A DNA stretch of 64,000 nucleotides from Isoetes taiwanensis (GCA_021234155.1 JAJEKV010000665.1:58158-122157); one strand, 5' to 3'. Counted from the first letter of the stretch, positions 1-11,238 are shown. A program made the numbers and translations. The notes: generated by a model not told the origin, from the letters alone.

Positions 1-269
1 TCTTTGAAGAATCTGTGGATCCGGGTTCTGATAAGCTTGAGGAAAGCCTGCAGGATGAGCATGGCCAAGCATAACCACCAGAGCTTGTGGGGCATTGTGG
101 AGGTAAAGGAACTTATTAGTAGGCCGAAGTATGTGAGCAGAAGCCACTCGTAGATCTGCTGCAGCGATGCTGTGCCTATTAAAATGCGAGCCAGCCGCTT
201 AGCACTGTTACCCGGCACGTCGTCCACATTGGGTCTCCAGAACCAGGATTCATGGGATTCCGCAGCCAT
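1..269 (-). CDS. 5' part of a membrane-protein gene (runs off the window)
   Basis: The frame is open for 89 codons from the ATG at 269 down to the window edge, with no stop. The product starts MAAESHESWFWRPN. It has two hydrophobic stretches, at about residues 39-55 and 63-80, separated by a short polar turn (SSFTSTMPHK), and then a basic segment (IRTRIHRFF). This looks like the N-terminus of a multi-pass membrane protein with no obvious cleaved signal peptide. The even codon use, the lack of frameshifts and the promoter-like elements just upstream suggest a live gene. I do not recognise the family; the rest lies beyond base 1. Confidence 0.6.
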   Translation of the reverse strand, partial: MAAESHESWFWRPNVDDVPGNSAKRLARILIGTASLQQIYEWLLLTYFGLLISSFTSTMPHKLWWLCLAMLILQAFLKLIRTRIHRFFK

Positions 270-330
270 ATGATTGCACTATTAAGCTATCGGAGAATTG
301 AGCAGAACTGAATTGCATTGAGTTCTTAGA

Positions 331-408
331 ATATAATAGGCTATGTCAATGAAAGCTGATAAGTGGATAACATTCTTGATTATTATCCAATCGCACATAG
401 CCACGTGG
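331..408 (-). promoter_or_regulatory. candidate promoter of the membrane-protein gene
   Basis: Reading on the minus strand towards the ATG at 269, there is a perfect G-box (CCACGTGG, 401-408), an inverted CCAAT pentamer (387-391) and a TATA-like AT-rich stretch (331-337). All lie within 140 bases upstream of the start codon. G-boxes bind plant bZIP and bHLH factors. The positions are plausible, but the assignment rests on motifs alone. Confidence 0.35.
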
Positions 409-837
409 TAGCCATTCTAATCACGAACGGAACATTGTAGTATTCTTGCACCATTTCTTGTAGTCACTTACGTGCATTTGTTGTGGCGAGTTACCTGCCT
501 TCATAAAAAAATCTGACATCAAAGAAGCAATTTGCATGAAGACTCTACGGCCGAAGGAACACTGCTGCAGCAGCCATGGTCGCTACCATCACTGGCTTTC
601 CCTTGACGTCATGGAAACGGGAAGAGGTCATCAATTCCTGTGTGAGCAGTACTAAATGGCACTCCGACTGCTAGCAATAGCCAGCTTGCTCTGTTCACAT
701 AGGAATCGACTCCCTCTTTCCATTCCACATAATGTCCGTGTTGATATTCTCGTCCTACCTAGGTTGGCCCCAAATTCCCCACTTTTTCTAAATATCACAT
801 TAGGCCATGCCCACATATTCCAGGAGCGGAGCGGTTG
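409..837. other. intergenic, no gene seen
   Basis: No convincing coding region. A perfect TGACGTCA palindrome (604-611, a bZIP/CRE-type site) is the only motif that stands out. The overlapping short frames at 652-850 on both strands have no recognisable content. Confidence 0.4.
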
Positions 838-1053
838 GTGCATTATCTAGTCAACTTTCCTGTGTAGAGGGATAACACCCTAGAACTCGGGTGTTATGCC
901 CTACTATCACAAACTCCGAGTTTGTTATAGTAGGGCATAACACCCGAGTTCTAGGGTGTTATCCTGAGTTTGTTATAGTAGGGCATAACACCTGAGTTCT
1001 AGGGTGTTATCCCTCTCATACCATACACGGGAAAGTTGACTGGATAATACACT
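838..1053. mobile_element. foldback MITE with nested palindrome
   Basis: The left arm (about 838-906) and the right arm (about 976-1053) are imperfect reverse complements. The termini read GCATTATCTAGTCAACTTTC on the left and the complement of GTATTATCCAGTCAACTTTC on the right. The inner arm, carrying GGGATAACACCCTAGAACTC, is present three times: once forward (868-906) and twice reversed (925-963 and 976-1014). The element is therefore a hairpin with a duplicated 3' arm. No coding capacity and no clear target duplication. Confidence 0.6.
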
Positions 1054-1198
1054 TGGGCCAAGAGATTTATACTGGTTTTGTGGTGATTTGATGGTGGTTT
1101 TCAGAGCAAGCTAGGTGTTTATAGCCATTTGGCATAACAAACTAGGTGTTTATGCACTTTTTAATGTGTTACTGGTGGATAACACTCTTGCAATCAAC

Positions 1199-1219
1199 GG
1201 CTGAGATCTGATCTCAGCC
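1199..1219. repeat. short perfect palindrome
   Basis: Arms GGCTGAGATC and GATCTCAGCC are separated by a single T. It could form a small cruciform. It may be part of a decayed repeat. Confidence 0.4.
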
Positions 1220-1377
1220 TTAAAACTTAAGAGCTAGGTTGTTAAGGTCTTTGGCTGGCACGTGTCACATTTCTAGCTTATTACAAGCATTCAAAACTTG
1301 TTTCTTTTATAACTTTTTTTTTTCTTGACACCATTAGCTTCTAACAAATCTAGCAAAGTGTAGGTTTGGAAAAGGTT

Positions 1378-1724
1378 CGGTGCATTTATTGGCTCCCCAT
1401 TTAGACTTGGATTCCAGGGGGGTATTTGACTCGTGGAATAGGGGGTATTGGACTCGTGGTTTCGGCATGCACACTTATTCCACAAGTCGAATACCCCCAA
1501 AGTACACTTATGCCACAAGTCGAATACCCCCAAAGTTAAAAAAAATGTTAAAAGATGGGATCGAACTCGTGCAAGGAAGTTGAAAACCAAATGAACTAAC
1601 CATCTGCGCCACGCAGCATTACAATAATAAAATTGATTTTCACATCGTAATAAACTACAATAAGGCGTATTTGGCTCGCCGTTTCTTGGAATCCAACCCC
1701 CTTTCAGGAGCCAATATTTCGCCC
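1378..1724. mobile_element. Mutator-like MITE with 10-bp target duplication
   Basis: The 347-bp element is flanked by the perfect 10-bp direct repeat GGAAAAGGTT (1368-1377 and 1725-1734). A 9-11-bp duplication is typical of Mutator-like elements. The termini are inverted: ATTGGCTCC and TTGGATTCCA near the left end recur as the reverse complement near the right end. Inside are inverted copies of GGGGGTATTCGACTTGTGG and a tRNA-like segment on the minus strand. No open reading frame looks real. Confidence 0.6.
1553..1617 (-). other. tRNA-like segment (SINE head or tRNA relic)
   Basis: On the minus strand, GCTGCGTGGCGCAGATGGTT contains a box A (TGGCGCAGATGG). About 30 bases on, GAGTTCGATCCC resembles a box B. 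Spacing suits an internal pol III promoter. The acceptor and T stems do not pair properly, so this is not a functional tRNA. It lies inside the MITE at 1378-1724. Confidence 0.45.
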
Positions 1725-1734
1725 GGAAAAGGTT

Positions 1735-2337
1735 GAAATGATTGTTAATGTTTGGTTGGATGGGCAACTTGTTGCTTGCCACATAATATATATGTAATTT
1801 GGCAAAGTTATTGGTTCAAAAAAAGGTTAGGTTGTGCTCTATTCATGAAATAAGAGAACGTTCTATCTAAGGAATTTGTTAATAGGCAAGTAATTGAGCT
1901 TGATTTTTATGAGCTTTGATTGCCTTCTGTCTTTTATCATTTATTGCTTTGTGTTTTTTCCTTTTATCTCTTAAAATGTTGCATTTTATTAGTAGTATCA
2001 TCAAATGAATGAACAAATATAATAGGATAGATTTCTTAACATCCATAAAGACCAAGACGTCATGGGACCCATACAATGGGCTAGTACAACCATTACTACT
2101 AGGATAAAAAAAAACCCTGCCTTGAAAGAACCATCATTTATTTAAATTGGGTTTCTATCTGTTCCAAAACCACGCCAATTTCCATTTTTTAATGTAATGT
2201 TGTGGTGTATGAGATGTTGTTATGCAAGAATACAAGTTTGACCTTTAATTTTATAGGTGTTACCTTTTCCTTTGATTATTGGGGAGGGGGGAAGGGGTGT
2301 GTTGTTTGATTAGCATTTGTAGACAAGAGCACATCAG
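1735..2337. other. AT-rich sequence, no gene seen
   Basis: Only short unsupported frames. No repeat structure recognised before the poly-T that ends the LINE at about 2338. Confidence 0.4.
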
Positions 2338-2648
2338 TTCTTTTTTCTTTTAAAGAGAGAATGGGGTTTTTTCCATTACTTCTAGAAAAAGGTACAATAG
2401 ATAGAGTGAGCCATTATAGAGAGGCTGCTCATGATAAAACATGCAAAAGAAAATGACAAAAATAATTGTTGTGAAGCGGACTTAGGAATCTCAACTTCAA
2501 TGTCGAAATCTCCCTTATAGATATTGAGCAGCATCATAGAAGACAAAATTCCTGCAGTAATGAACAGAGATGCAAACTTAATGCAAAAACTAATTGCAGA
2601 TCAGACTGACTCTCAAGGAATCAAGGAAAATAAGTATGTATGATAATA

Positions 2649-3152
2649 TCAGGGTTCAGGAAGTTGGAAAAGTGGCCGAGGTGCAAATAAGAGATAAGGC
2701 GGGGAGGGGGTGTGTGTTTGGAAGGAGTGAGAGTTGATGACGTCATAATGAACCTGGAAGTTTGCTTGTAAGATGAGAGTATTGCCAGTTCCCCAATTCA
2801 GCTCTAGAATCAGTCTATCAGCATTAGTTGTGGACATCAAAATTATCAAAGTGACATAAGCATCTGCCAGACCCCTGTGGTGGTAACATTCCCCGTAGTA
2901 TTCAAACTGCTGGCCAGTCATTCTCCTTGTTGCATTCTAAAAACGCTGAGTCATCAGGTAGGTGTCTCTACAAAATTCTATAGCCCAATCAATTTCTTCA
3001 TCAAGAATATCCAGTATATCAATATCAGTGATCCCCCCCCTACTAGACCAGTCCAGAAGCCATCTGTATACTATATATATCATGTAACAATCTCTGCTCT
3101 AAAAATAAATTGTATTCGACTGGCTCCACAGAAGTACCAGTATCTCTGCTAA
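2649..3152 (-). pseudogene. LINE 3' coding tail
   Basis: The minus-strand frame at 2649-2921 (FEYYGECYHHRGLADAY) and the sequence up to 3050 match the fragment at 38525-38797, which carries DIDIIDIPDDELEWAIELL and MECYYHH. This is a shared LINE C-terminal region. The function of this tail is not clear to me. The two copies differ by shifts. Confidence 0.5.
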
Positions 3153-3239
3153 TTGCCTATACTAAAACCACTTATTGTCTAAAAAATCTTTATCTGAATG
3201 CTTTTGACTTGTAGCAGCTAATTCAACATCATACATAAC

Positions 3240-3467
3240 TTAAGTTTTGATCCAATAGATAGACATGGCTTTGCCTCCATATAAGCATCCATTCCTATGC
3301 TTCCAAACATTCCATAGAGCGATGCAGCATAAAGAATTTGTGAATGCATCATCATTCATCATAAAATCAAGCAGAGAAGCAGGATAATTAATATTGAAAG
3401 AATATTCAAACCAGTTCCAGAAAGATGCCAGCTTAGCACAGCCAAAAATGTGCTCCATGGATTCCAA
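3240..3467 (-). pseudogene. LINE zf-RVT-like C-terminal region
   Basis: Residues 2-18 read ESMEHIFGCAKLASFWN, followed by IALWNVWKHRNGCLYGG. This matches the zinc-knuckle (zf-RVT) segment that follows reverse transcriptase in plant LINEs: a Cys/His cluster, then the W..W..RN motif. It is a fragment of the element at 2338-8087. Confidence 0.65.
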
Positions 3468-4389
3468 GCAGTTACAGCCCAGAGAGCAATTAGGATTTAC
3501 TGGTTTAGTGTTATGATTAGAATGCTTGAAAAGGGTTTCCAGAGGTTTGGCACACTTTTATTAGCAATTAGCCAAGCAAAATAAGAAATTTTTAGGGTCA
3601 GGAAAGAATTCCAGATGTTTTTAAAAAGCCTGGCTTCCACTTCATCTTAAATTCTCCAATATAGTTTTGCCTTAGAGGGTAGATGAGATTTATTCAAGCA
3701 ATTGTAGATCTTGGAAACTTTATAGCATGCTTATCAAGAAGAGTCCAGTCATAACTAGACTGGTTTGTTGAAAGATTGACATTCCTAACCTTTTGCATAA
3801 TGTACTTGAAATGAATTTTATCAGAAGAACTACCTCTGATCTTATTCTTCAGGGAGGTTCAAGAAATTCATCTGGTATGATCCCATAGATCACCAAGATT
3901 CAGAATGTTGTAATCTCTCCATTTCTTATACAATTTGGGGTGCCTGATTGCCAAGGGAGTGTTATTACCTCTAGAAAGATGTGGATTCCAAAAGATGTTT
4001 GTGTGAGAATGATTTCGCTCTAAATTAGTATGTTCAAAAGTAGTATGGACATTATTCTAGGCCACAATCATATTTCTCATGAGGGGGAAAATATAAGGAG
4101 CAGGTTGCAAAGTTGTGAAGGCAGAGGAAGGCAAATTATAGTGAATAGAGGGATGCCTTTTTGGATAGCTACAAGATAGCCAGTATTTAATGAAGATAGA
4201 AGCTGGATTGTTCTGCATGAATAAAGATTTCCAAATGTATTTCCCAACCAAAGCATAGCTTGAAGAATCAAGTTTTTGCAACCACGACCACCTTGCTTCT
4301 TATCTCTGGCAATAGAATTTCAGTTGACCATGTGTTGCTTACCCCATACGAAGTCCCTCACAATCCTTTCTAGCTGTTGATAAATATAC

Positions 4390-5055
4390 TTAGGGGCAAC
4401 AATTGTTCATGTTTAAGTGGACTCTAGAAGCTACACCAAAATTATTAATGATCTGGAGGAATGTATCAATGACATTGTGGTCATTTTTGAGAAAGTTGAA
4501 GGAGTCATCAGCATATTGAAGAATGGATAAATTGGTAGTGCTATTAGGAAGAGTGAGTCCAATAATGCTACCCTCAGTTTGATGTTGAGATATGATTCTT
4601 ATAAGCACTGAAACCTAGCTTTTTGAAGGAACATTCTAAGAAATTCCACCTAATAGTATCAAAAGCTGTGGAGAAATTTAGATTTAGTAAGACGCAATTT
4701 TGTTTGGTCAAATTGTTCCAGTGCATTCCTTCCGTTGCTGCTATGTAATTATCAACGATGTATCTGTTTGGGAGAAAAGCAGATTGATTTGAGCTAATCA
4801 CCTCTTGTAGATGGGATTTAATCCTATTGGCTAAAATTTTGGCACAAACCTTATAAGTGGAATTTATCAAGGAGATAGGCCTCCAATCTGAGAAAGATTG
4901 ACGTCTATCTGCCTTAGGAATTGGAGTAATTAGGCCAGATGAAAAAGCAGGATGGAGATGATTGGAGTTCCAAAAGCCCTTGATCATATACAAGAGTTGC
5001 TTGATTCTATCCCAGAACCTAAGTAAAACTCGGGTGGCAAGCCATCAGGGCCAGG
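4390..5055 (-). pseudogene. LINE reverse transcriptase domain
   Basis: Upstream on the minus strand comes SPGPDGLPPEF (about 5055-5020), then LITPIPKADRR, DWRPISLINSTYKVCAKILA, NQSAFLPNRYIVDN (4993-4574), then the catalytic ILQYADDS motif (4608-4390 frame). These are RT blocks 1-5 in the right order. The palm aspartates of YADD are retained. The blocks lie in different frames, and the frame breaks near 4600, so no full polymerase is encoded. Confidence 0.85.
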
Positions 5056-5612
5056 ACTCATTAGAGGAAATTTGAGATCTCATTTCATCCCCGTAAGAAT
5101 CCTCCAATGGAATGGCTACCCTCTATTAACTGCAATTAATGCAGCACCAACAACTTCATTGCTGTCGTTTTTCCCCCATAACTTTTGATCCACTTGTCAA
5201 AATGTTGCGGCGTTTGTTGCATTAGATGCGGAATGAAAAGATCTTTCTAATGATATATGGTTATGATGTATTTCAATATGGTCATATGCGTTAACCTTAA
5301 AAAAATATGATTTTTTGCTTATTTCTTATATATTTATATCGTAAAAGATGTATAAATGGGTTATCACTAGATAGATCTTGTGAAGACGAACCCATTGCTA
5401 CAAAAAGTTTTTGAAGTCGGAGTTCTGGATCAAAAGTTATAATGAAAAAATGATACTACAGAAGTTAGTTGCAGCTGCATTAATTACAGGCTGCCACATA
5501 ATACTGGAATGAGATATACTGGAGCTCTTCTCTTATTGGACAGTTTAAAAAGCTGACATGGCATTTTAAGCATCCCTTAATGGGACAAAATGTGATCTCA
5601 TTTTTCCTCTAA
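5056..5612. mobile_element. foldback element inside the LINE
   Basis: Inverted termini: ATTAGAGGAAATTTGAGATC at the left and the reverse complement of ATTAGAGGAAAAATGAGATC at the right. A second inverted pair lies inside, around TAATTAATGCAGC. It separates the LINE linker from the SPGPDG block, so it inserted after the LINE. It is non-coding, and I could not settle a target duplication. Its length is close to that of the foldback at 36951-37500. Confidence 0.6.
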
Positions 5613-6056
5613 TGCTTGCCTTTTAGCCATACTCTTCAGGGTTGAGAAGATCTCTTCCTCCATTGGAATTGCCTCTAGAGTAGGAGACATGATTGTGTTA
5701 CTATGAAGGCCATGATTATCAATCAAGTCAGTGAAAAGTTTGGCCTCAGTAGTTTGAGTAGGGCTGTCTGTAGGTGGAGAGAAAATTCCAGAATATTTGG
5801 CAAAGAAGAAATTGGAAATATCTTTTTGGTCAGAAAGAATGTTGTCATTGTCATCTTTGACAGAGGAAAGTTGACTTCTCAATAGCCTAGATTTTGCCAC
5901 TCTGGAATAAAATTTGGAATTCTCGCGATCCATGTTCGAGAAATATTTGAGTTTGCATCTAATGGATTCCCCCTTTGCTTCTAGCTCCTCAATAGTTTTA
6001 ATAATCAATTTTAAGATTACCTTCTTGCCAATGAAGCTCAACATTACGAGGATCAT
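5598..6056 (-). pseudogene. LINE linker between endonuclease and RT
   Basis: The 152-codon frame includes KYFSNMDRENSKFYSRVAKS and FAKYSGIFSPP, the usual region between the endonuclease and RT of plant L1 elements. It ends LKSMAKRQA, where the normal KAPGPDG block is cut by the foldback insertion at 5612. Confidence 0.65.
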
Positions 6057-6080
6057 CTTGAAGTTTTAATCTCAGTTCTT

Positions 6081-6626
6081 TCATTTCCTGCTGGTAAGAC
6101 CTTTTTCTGCCAATTTACTGTCATATAACTGCTTAGACCACTGTTTGATCCAAGAATTAGATTCCCTAATATTAGCATAGAAGGATCTCATAGAGTTGGA
6201 GGATCTCACTTTGGGAAGAGTGTTATAGTAGGTAATAAACTCATTGTAGAAGGAATCTGAGTCCAAGAGGGAGCCATTCAGCTTGAAAGGAGTATTACCA
6301 TGTCTCTTAATAGAGAGAATATGCTTGGTAACAAAGAACTGAGGCTGATGATCAGAGATAGATGTACATTCATCACCATAAACAAGGCAATTGCTCCAAA
6401 AATTATTCTGCATATTATTAATGTAGTATCTATCAAGGGCACAATATACTCTTTTGTTACCATCTTGCTTGTTTGAACAGGTGCAAGCGAAGGTGGAAGA
6501 AGGGATATGACGAAAAAAATGGCTGTCTAACATAAGGTCCCATTGAGTTCTTTTAGCAGTGTACATATTCAAATTTTTGCCACATTTCATATCCCAGGTA
6601 GGAGTATTATTGAAATCTCCAACCAT
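6081..6626 (-). pseudogene. LINE apurinic endonuclease, C-terminal half
   Basis: The frame begins VGDFNNTPTWD (the GDFN motif), continues with ALDRYYINN (the LDR-type motif) and TSISDHQPQFF (the SDHxP motif). These are catalytic landmarks of the exonuclease-endonuclease-phosphatase fold that nicks target DNA for LINE integration. The N-terminal half lies at 7104-7404, beyond the hAT MITE. Confidence 0.8.
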
Positions 6627-6716
6627 GATCCAAGTGTCACAGGTTTGAGTGGCTATTCAATTGCTAACAGAAGGCCGCTCTTACTCGAGAGTCACTGAAG
6701 CATATATGTTTATAAC

Positions 6717-7103
6717 CAGGGATAGGTTAAATGCATTATGAAATTATTTTTTTTGGGGATTATAAAAGTACAAAAAATTCGTATTTAATACTCATGCGTG
6801 GGAAAAAATTTGGTAAAAGTGTTTAAACCTTCTAATTTTAAACTTTTCTATAGCCCGAAACCTTAGTTTCGCTTAAACTCTAGAACCCTGTATATTTTTT
6901 TTAAAAAATTCCGTAATAGTAAACCTTAGCCGGTTAACGCCAATTTTTTTGTTTCACGTAGCTGGAAGGTTTCGCTTACAGCGAAATTTTTCGGCGGAAA
7001 ATTTTTTGACGTATTTTTGACGTATTAAACGTCAAATTTGTGCCGTATCAAACGAAAAATACGTATTACGTATAAAACGTATACAGTATTGAACCTATCC
7101 CTG
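6717..7103. mobile_element. hAT-family MITE, 387 bp
   Basis: The termini are CAGGGATAGGTT at the left and AACCTATCCCTG at the right, with a perfect 8-bp duplication TTTATAAC (6709-6716 and 7104-7111). An 8-bp target site with CAGGG ends is the hAT signature. Removing the element and one repeat rejoins the LINE endonuclease frame (minus strand CFDVINIYASV). The inside is non-coding, with repeated CGTATT-type motifs. Confidence 0.85.
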
Positions 7104-7533
7104 TTTATAACATCAAAGCAAAGAACTTTACGTTTAACTGCTTGCCAATTCATACCGGGACTATTATAGACTGAGCTATGATCCATGTGTTTCCAAATAA
7201 TGCAGAGCCCTTTTGAGGTGCCAGTGGGATCAATCCAGGTAGAAGAGAAAGTATAACCAATCCAATCTGCGAAATTAGAACATTCAAAGTTTGGGAGCCT
7301 AAGCTCTTGAAGGAGATTATGTCTGCATCGTAATATTTAATTTGAAAAATAGCCCTTCTTCTTTTCAGAGGGCCTTTTATTCCCCTTAGATTCCATGTGA
7401 GAATCTTGATAGATAACGAGGTATGAAGGAAGGGAGGCACTAGACTGAAGATCAATGGTACTTTAGCTCTTAGAAGAGTATTTGCGGTAGGAGTGCCATA
7501 CCATTTTGACCAAAACCTTTCATAACATTTCAT
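7104..7533 (-). pseudogene. LINE endonuclease, N-terminal half
   Basis: From about 7404 the minus-strand frame reads ILTWNLRGIKGPLKRR, the start of LINE endonucleases with the catalytic Asn. It continues YDADIISF before shifting, and CFDVINIYAS resumes across the MITE site. Upstream is the ORF1/ORF2 junction. Confidence 0.75.
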
Positions 7534-8087
7534 ACTGAAGATTGAAGTTTAGGAATGGCTTTTGCAGCACTGATTTGAGGAGCAACAAGAAAAGCATCAT
7601 CATCCCAAGGGAAAGCCCTATTTGAAATATTATTCTCAGTAAAGTTTTCTTTGTCAGAGTCATCTGAATTACCGTCATCAGAGTTTATATTTGAGTGTGA
7701 GCATTTCCAAAATTTAGAGTTACAAAAATCTTTAACAGCAGAATCAATTAAGCCATTGTCACTGGAGGTTTTAGAAGTAACTTTATTAGAACAGTCATAT
7801 TTAGACATATAAACTTAGTGTTTATAGTGGAAAGATCTTGCCTAGGAGTGTTTGTGTCCAGGTGAGGGATTTCTGCATGTCCAATTTATTGCAAAGCATA
7901 ATCTTCAATTATGTCAGTCTCTATTTTTTATGTCAATGGTACTGTCTGAGAGTCTATACTACCTGAGGGACCTTGATATTCTTCCTGAGTATCCACTGTT
8001 GCAGCTAATGTAAATTCTAGAGGATCTATGTATAGCAAGTTGTTTTCCCAAACTGCTGATATATTCTTAACATTTTCATCCCTTTCA
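7530..8087 (-). pseudogene. LINE ORF1 tail
   Basis: An acidic, serine-rich frame (SDNGLIDSAVKDF, NSDDGNSDDSDKENF) lies directly upstream of the endonuclease. The sequence out to 8087 encodes LLYIDPLEFTLAATVDT in another frame and resembles the ORF1 C-terminus of the LINE piece at 21311-22309. ORF1 is broken and 5'-truncated where the module at 8090-8180 begins. Confidence 0.5.
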
Positions 8088-8089
8088 TT

Positions 8090-8180
8090 TTTGGATTGCC
8101 CCTAGGGGGCAAACCCTCGTTTATGTGGGTATGTGGGCATATCCAGGTATATCTTAAGATATGCCTAGTAGCATATGCCG
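8090..8180 (-). repeat. SINE-like 3' tail module, copy 1
   Basis: This shares with 21201-21300, 28687-28893 and 31976-32170 a 3' end made of CATATGCC repeats, then CAAACCCAC, then a stem-loop (8093-8116, GGATTGCCCC paired with GGGGCAAACC) and a short A tail on the minus strand. The sequence beyond 8180 is different. Confidence 0.55.
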
Positions 8181-10219
8181 GGTGGATCGCTACAAACCGT
8201 GTTTTGTAAATTCTCGGTCATCCGCCCCATTCCTTTCACGAAAAGAGGAATGTAATTCCCGGGTTGGGGTCTGTGTTCGCCGTTCGCATTGGTACTAAAG
8301 CAAGCGCCGGCGGTCTTCCATCGGATATACTCTCGGCTTCTTCCTAAGTAACCTTTGATCTTGTTCAACGGTGTTCTCTTTGATAGAGCCATGAAGCAAT
8401 TGCCTTCTTAGGGATGGTAATATAATCGCTTTACCGATGGCCGATGCCTCGACTCTAGACAAAGTTAGTTTCCTCATTGCATATAGATTGGATAATTGGA
8501 ATTCATATGGAACTTAGCTCAATCGTAAAGGCAATTGTCAGATATTTTACCGCCTTTTAAACTTTACGGCATTTGGAATCTAGTGCATATGGTTCTTTTA
8601 AAATCAATTCCACCCGTTCAAAACTATGAAAGCATATCAAGTATTTTGATTGAGCAATTGTGATGAGGCTTCTTGTTCCTCTACACACCTCTAGTTGAAG
8701 TGAACTGATCTTCTACGTAATAGCTTGATCCATTCAAGGCCAATCTCTACATTTGGCAATTTGTTAATATTTATAAAGCGCTTATACCTAAAAAGAAAAA
8801 CATAAGAGAATTTAGTCATAATTGGTTATTAGTATGAGAATCCAAATCAAGATTCTAATTGCCATATGCATATATCTTATTTAACTAAACTCCAAGCATT
8901 GTCATGTAAAGGTACCACATCCGCTTGGAGAGACTAATGTGATGCGCTGGCGCTCTACAAATGCATTCATCTCTTGTTCAATGAATGTCTGTTGATTCAA
9001 GTTTTTTGTGATGGATTTACTAGAAAACCAATCCTTTCTTTTTACCGAGGTTTTTGGGTTCATGAGGGGCTTGCAATCGCTAAGTAAAGCTTTTTAGATT
9101 ACAAGGTCTCCCTTGAATGTGAGATTTTTCGTCCGGTTTCTCTTGTATAATCATTGAATGAAATTAATAGGTTCGCGAACTATCGAACGATCGGATAGGC
9201 TCTTGACATAGGCAATTGCTAGATGATAACCAAACTATCTCATCATCGTGGTTTGTGGCACATTTGCCTGGAAAGGCTAGTTATTGGTTGTCTAGGTCTG
9301 GCAAAGGATAATGAAGACTGTGGTAGCAAAGGTGATTTGGGCAGCCTTGTTCGTAGTCTATTAGTATCCACGTTGTGCATTTAATCGCATGATTTAAATG
9401 GAATGCACTATACCATTACGTGTTCAAAAATTTAAAGGGAACAAAGCAGGTTTGATTGTAGACGCTTCATTGAAGTTTTCATTAATATCACATGGCATGC
9501 CCAAGCCAAATAGGTTTAGCTATAGGGAGACTGTGAAACAGTAAAAAGTTATGGAGACTTTATATGTGGTTAATCAATTTCAAAAAGATGCCTTAATAAC
9601 GAGTCAAGAGGCAACACACGTGCCAGGCCAGTCCTTCAGAGTGTTTTAAGATTGGGCAAATGATGAGGTTAATTATGCATTATTTAAACAAAAGAAAAGC
9701 TCACTTGCAATAGTAATTGTGCATTCAAATTGCATGTATGACTTTCTTCTGTCTCTGAATAGCACTTTCATTGTCCATGCATCCATTGACATATTTTACA
9801 CCTGTTGAACCTGTGACTAAAGCATATTATTTACACGTTGTCATACTGTTATGGGGCTTTGACTCAAGACCTTATGGCGTTAACATATCCAAGGCCGCTA
9901 GATCAAACTCATTTCATATGCAACTTGAATAATACTGCCAAATATCCCCCTCGACCACTCTATATAGGCTTAGCACGTGAATCCATCTGTTTGCTTCTCA
10001 GTTTTCACTCTGCATAGGTTTCACAGCCAAGTGCTTTTTGTCCATGTCCATGTCTCGAGTCCTCATCTTTGACTACATGCTACATTGCTTCTACTTGTTA
10101 CTTTACCAATTGCTTTAGCCTACCATAGATGTCGGTGTATCTTATTGTATATGTTGGTGATATATGGCACCTTTGGTGCATGGTTGGAAGCCTTTTTGAG
10201 TGGCCTTTGTTTTTAACAG
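8181..10219. other. no recognised gene
   Basis: Two short minus-strand frames at 8165-8477 have no recognised motif. From 8500 to 10219 I see only AT-rich, intron-like sequence. The first coding exon of the WD40 gene that follows was not found here. Confidence 0.35.
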
Positions 10220-10298
10220 TGGTCACCAAGGTCGTGTGTCAATGCTTTGCTTGGAACTCAACGGGACTCTTTTGCTCTCGGGTTCTGATGACACAAAG

Positions 10299-11230
10299 GT
10301 AAGTCTCCTGGCATATTCACCCCTTATTCCTTAATCTACACCGTACGTAAAGTTCCTCGTTTGTGGGGTATGCAAGTACAAAATTTGCTATACTGTATAA
10401 CAAGATTTGCAAAATACTATAAGATTTGAACCAAAATACTATATGGAAGTCGTATTTAATTAAAGTGGGACTCATTCCATTCCCATTTTTTTTCGGAACC
10501 CTGTTAATTTACACAAAAAGAAGCACCCCCCAAAAACCGCCATAATTGAAATTTTTGTCTATTAGTGTGCATCCAAGCTTTTCTTCCAATTTTCTTAGAT
10601 AGCGTGTCGAGAACAAGAACAATGCAACGCAAACATGCATTAGACCTATCAAGTTGTAATTGAAAAAGATTCTTAGTTGAACATTTTGGCTCTATTTTCT
10701 TAGGTGGGTAGACAATAGATCACAAATTCCAACAAAAATTATGCAAATCGTTTTACTTAATCACCCAAAAATACTAGTTTTGAGATACATTATATTTATA
10801 AGTGGGCTCATTACAATATATATTATAAGTGGGTGAAGAGACCATAGTGGTCGTGTATGGGCACAATCATTACACCCTCTTCACACATGAACCACCTAGT
10901 GCAAAGGGCGCGTGGAGCTCTCTCCTAGTCACGGAGCAACTTAATGCACGATAGAAATTTGTATGAGGAGTTCCTTTATGGGCCACGTGTTTGTATGTCC
11001 AACCGATGTCACCACCCTCTTTTCTAAGACCTTTCTTTAATGAACTGATCTTTTGATTGCTCCCAAGCATGTACTATTTGGTCGAGATAAGGACCTAAGA
11101 GACAAAATCAAATTAGTAAGGATGCTACATGCAAAAAAAAAATAAAATAAAACATAGTTCTTAGGGCCGTTTTGGAAAAATAAAAGTGCATGACAAAGGC
11201 ACTCGTGAGGGGAAAACGCGAGGTTTTAGA
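10299..11230. other. intron-like, no gene seen
   Basis: AT-rich sequence after the 10298 donor. A short direct repeat (ATAAGTGGG) occurs near 10800 and 10827. No recognised element. Confidence 0.35.
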
Positions 11231-11238
11231 GGGTGAAG

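Larger units (their letters stand above)
2338..8087 (-). mobile_element. L1-type LINE retrotransposon, decayed
   Basis: Read on the minus strand, the order is the ORF1 tail (8087-7530), apurinic endonuclease (7404-6081), linker (6056-5598), reverse transcriptase (5055-4390), C-terminal zf-RVT-like region (3467-3240), a 3' untranslated region and an A-rich tail (poly-T near 2341-2357). That is the order of plant L1-clade elements. Two later insertions interrupt it: a foldback element (5056-5612) and a hAT MITE (6717-7103). Without them the copy is about 4.8 kb and 5'-truncated inside ORF1. Many stops and shifts make it non-autonomous. Confidence 0.85.
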
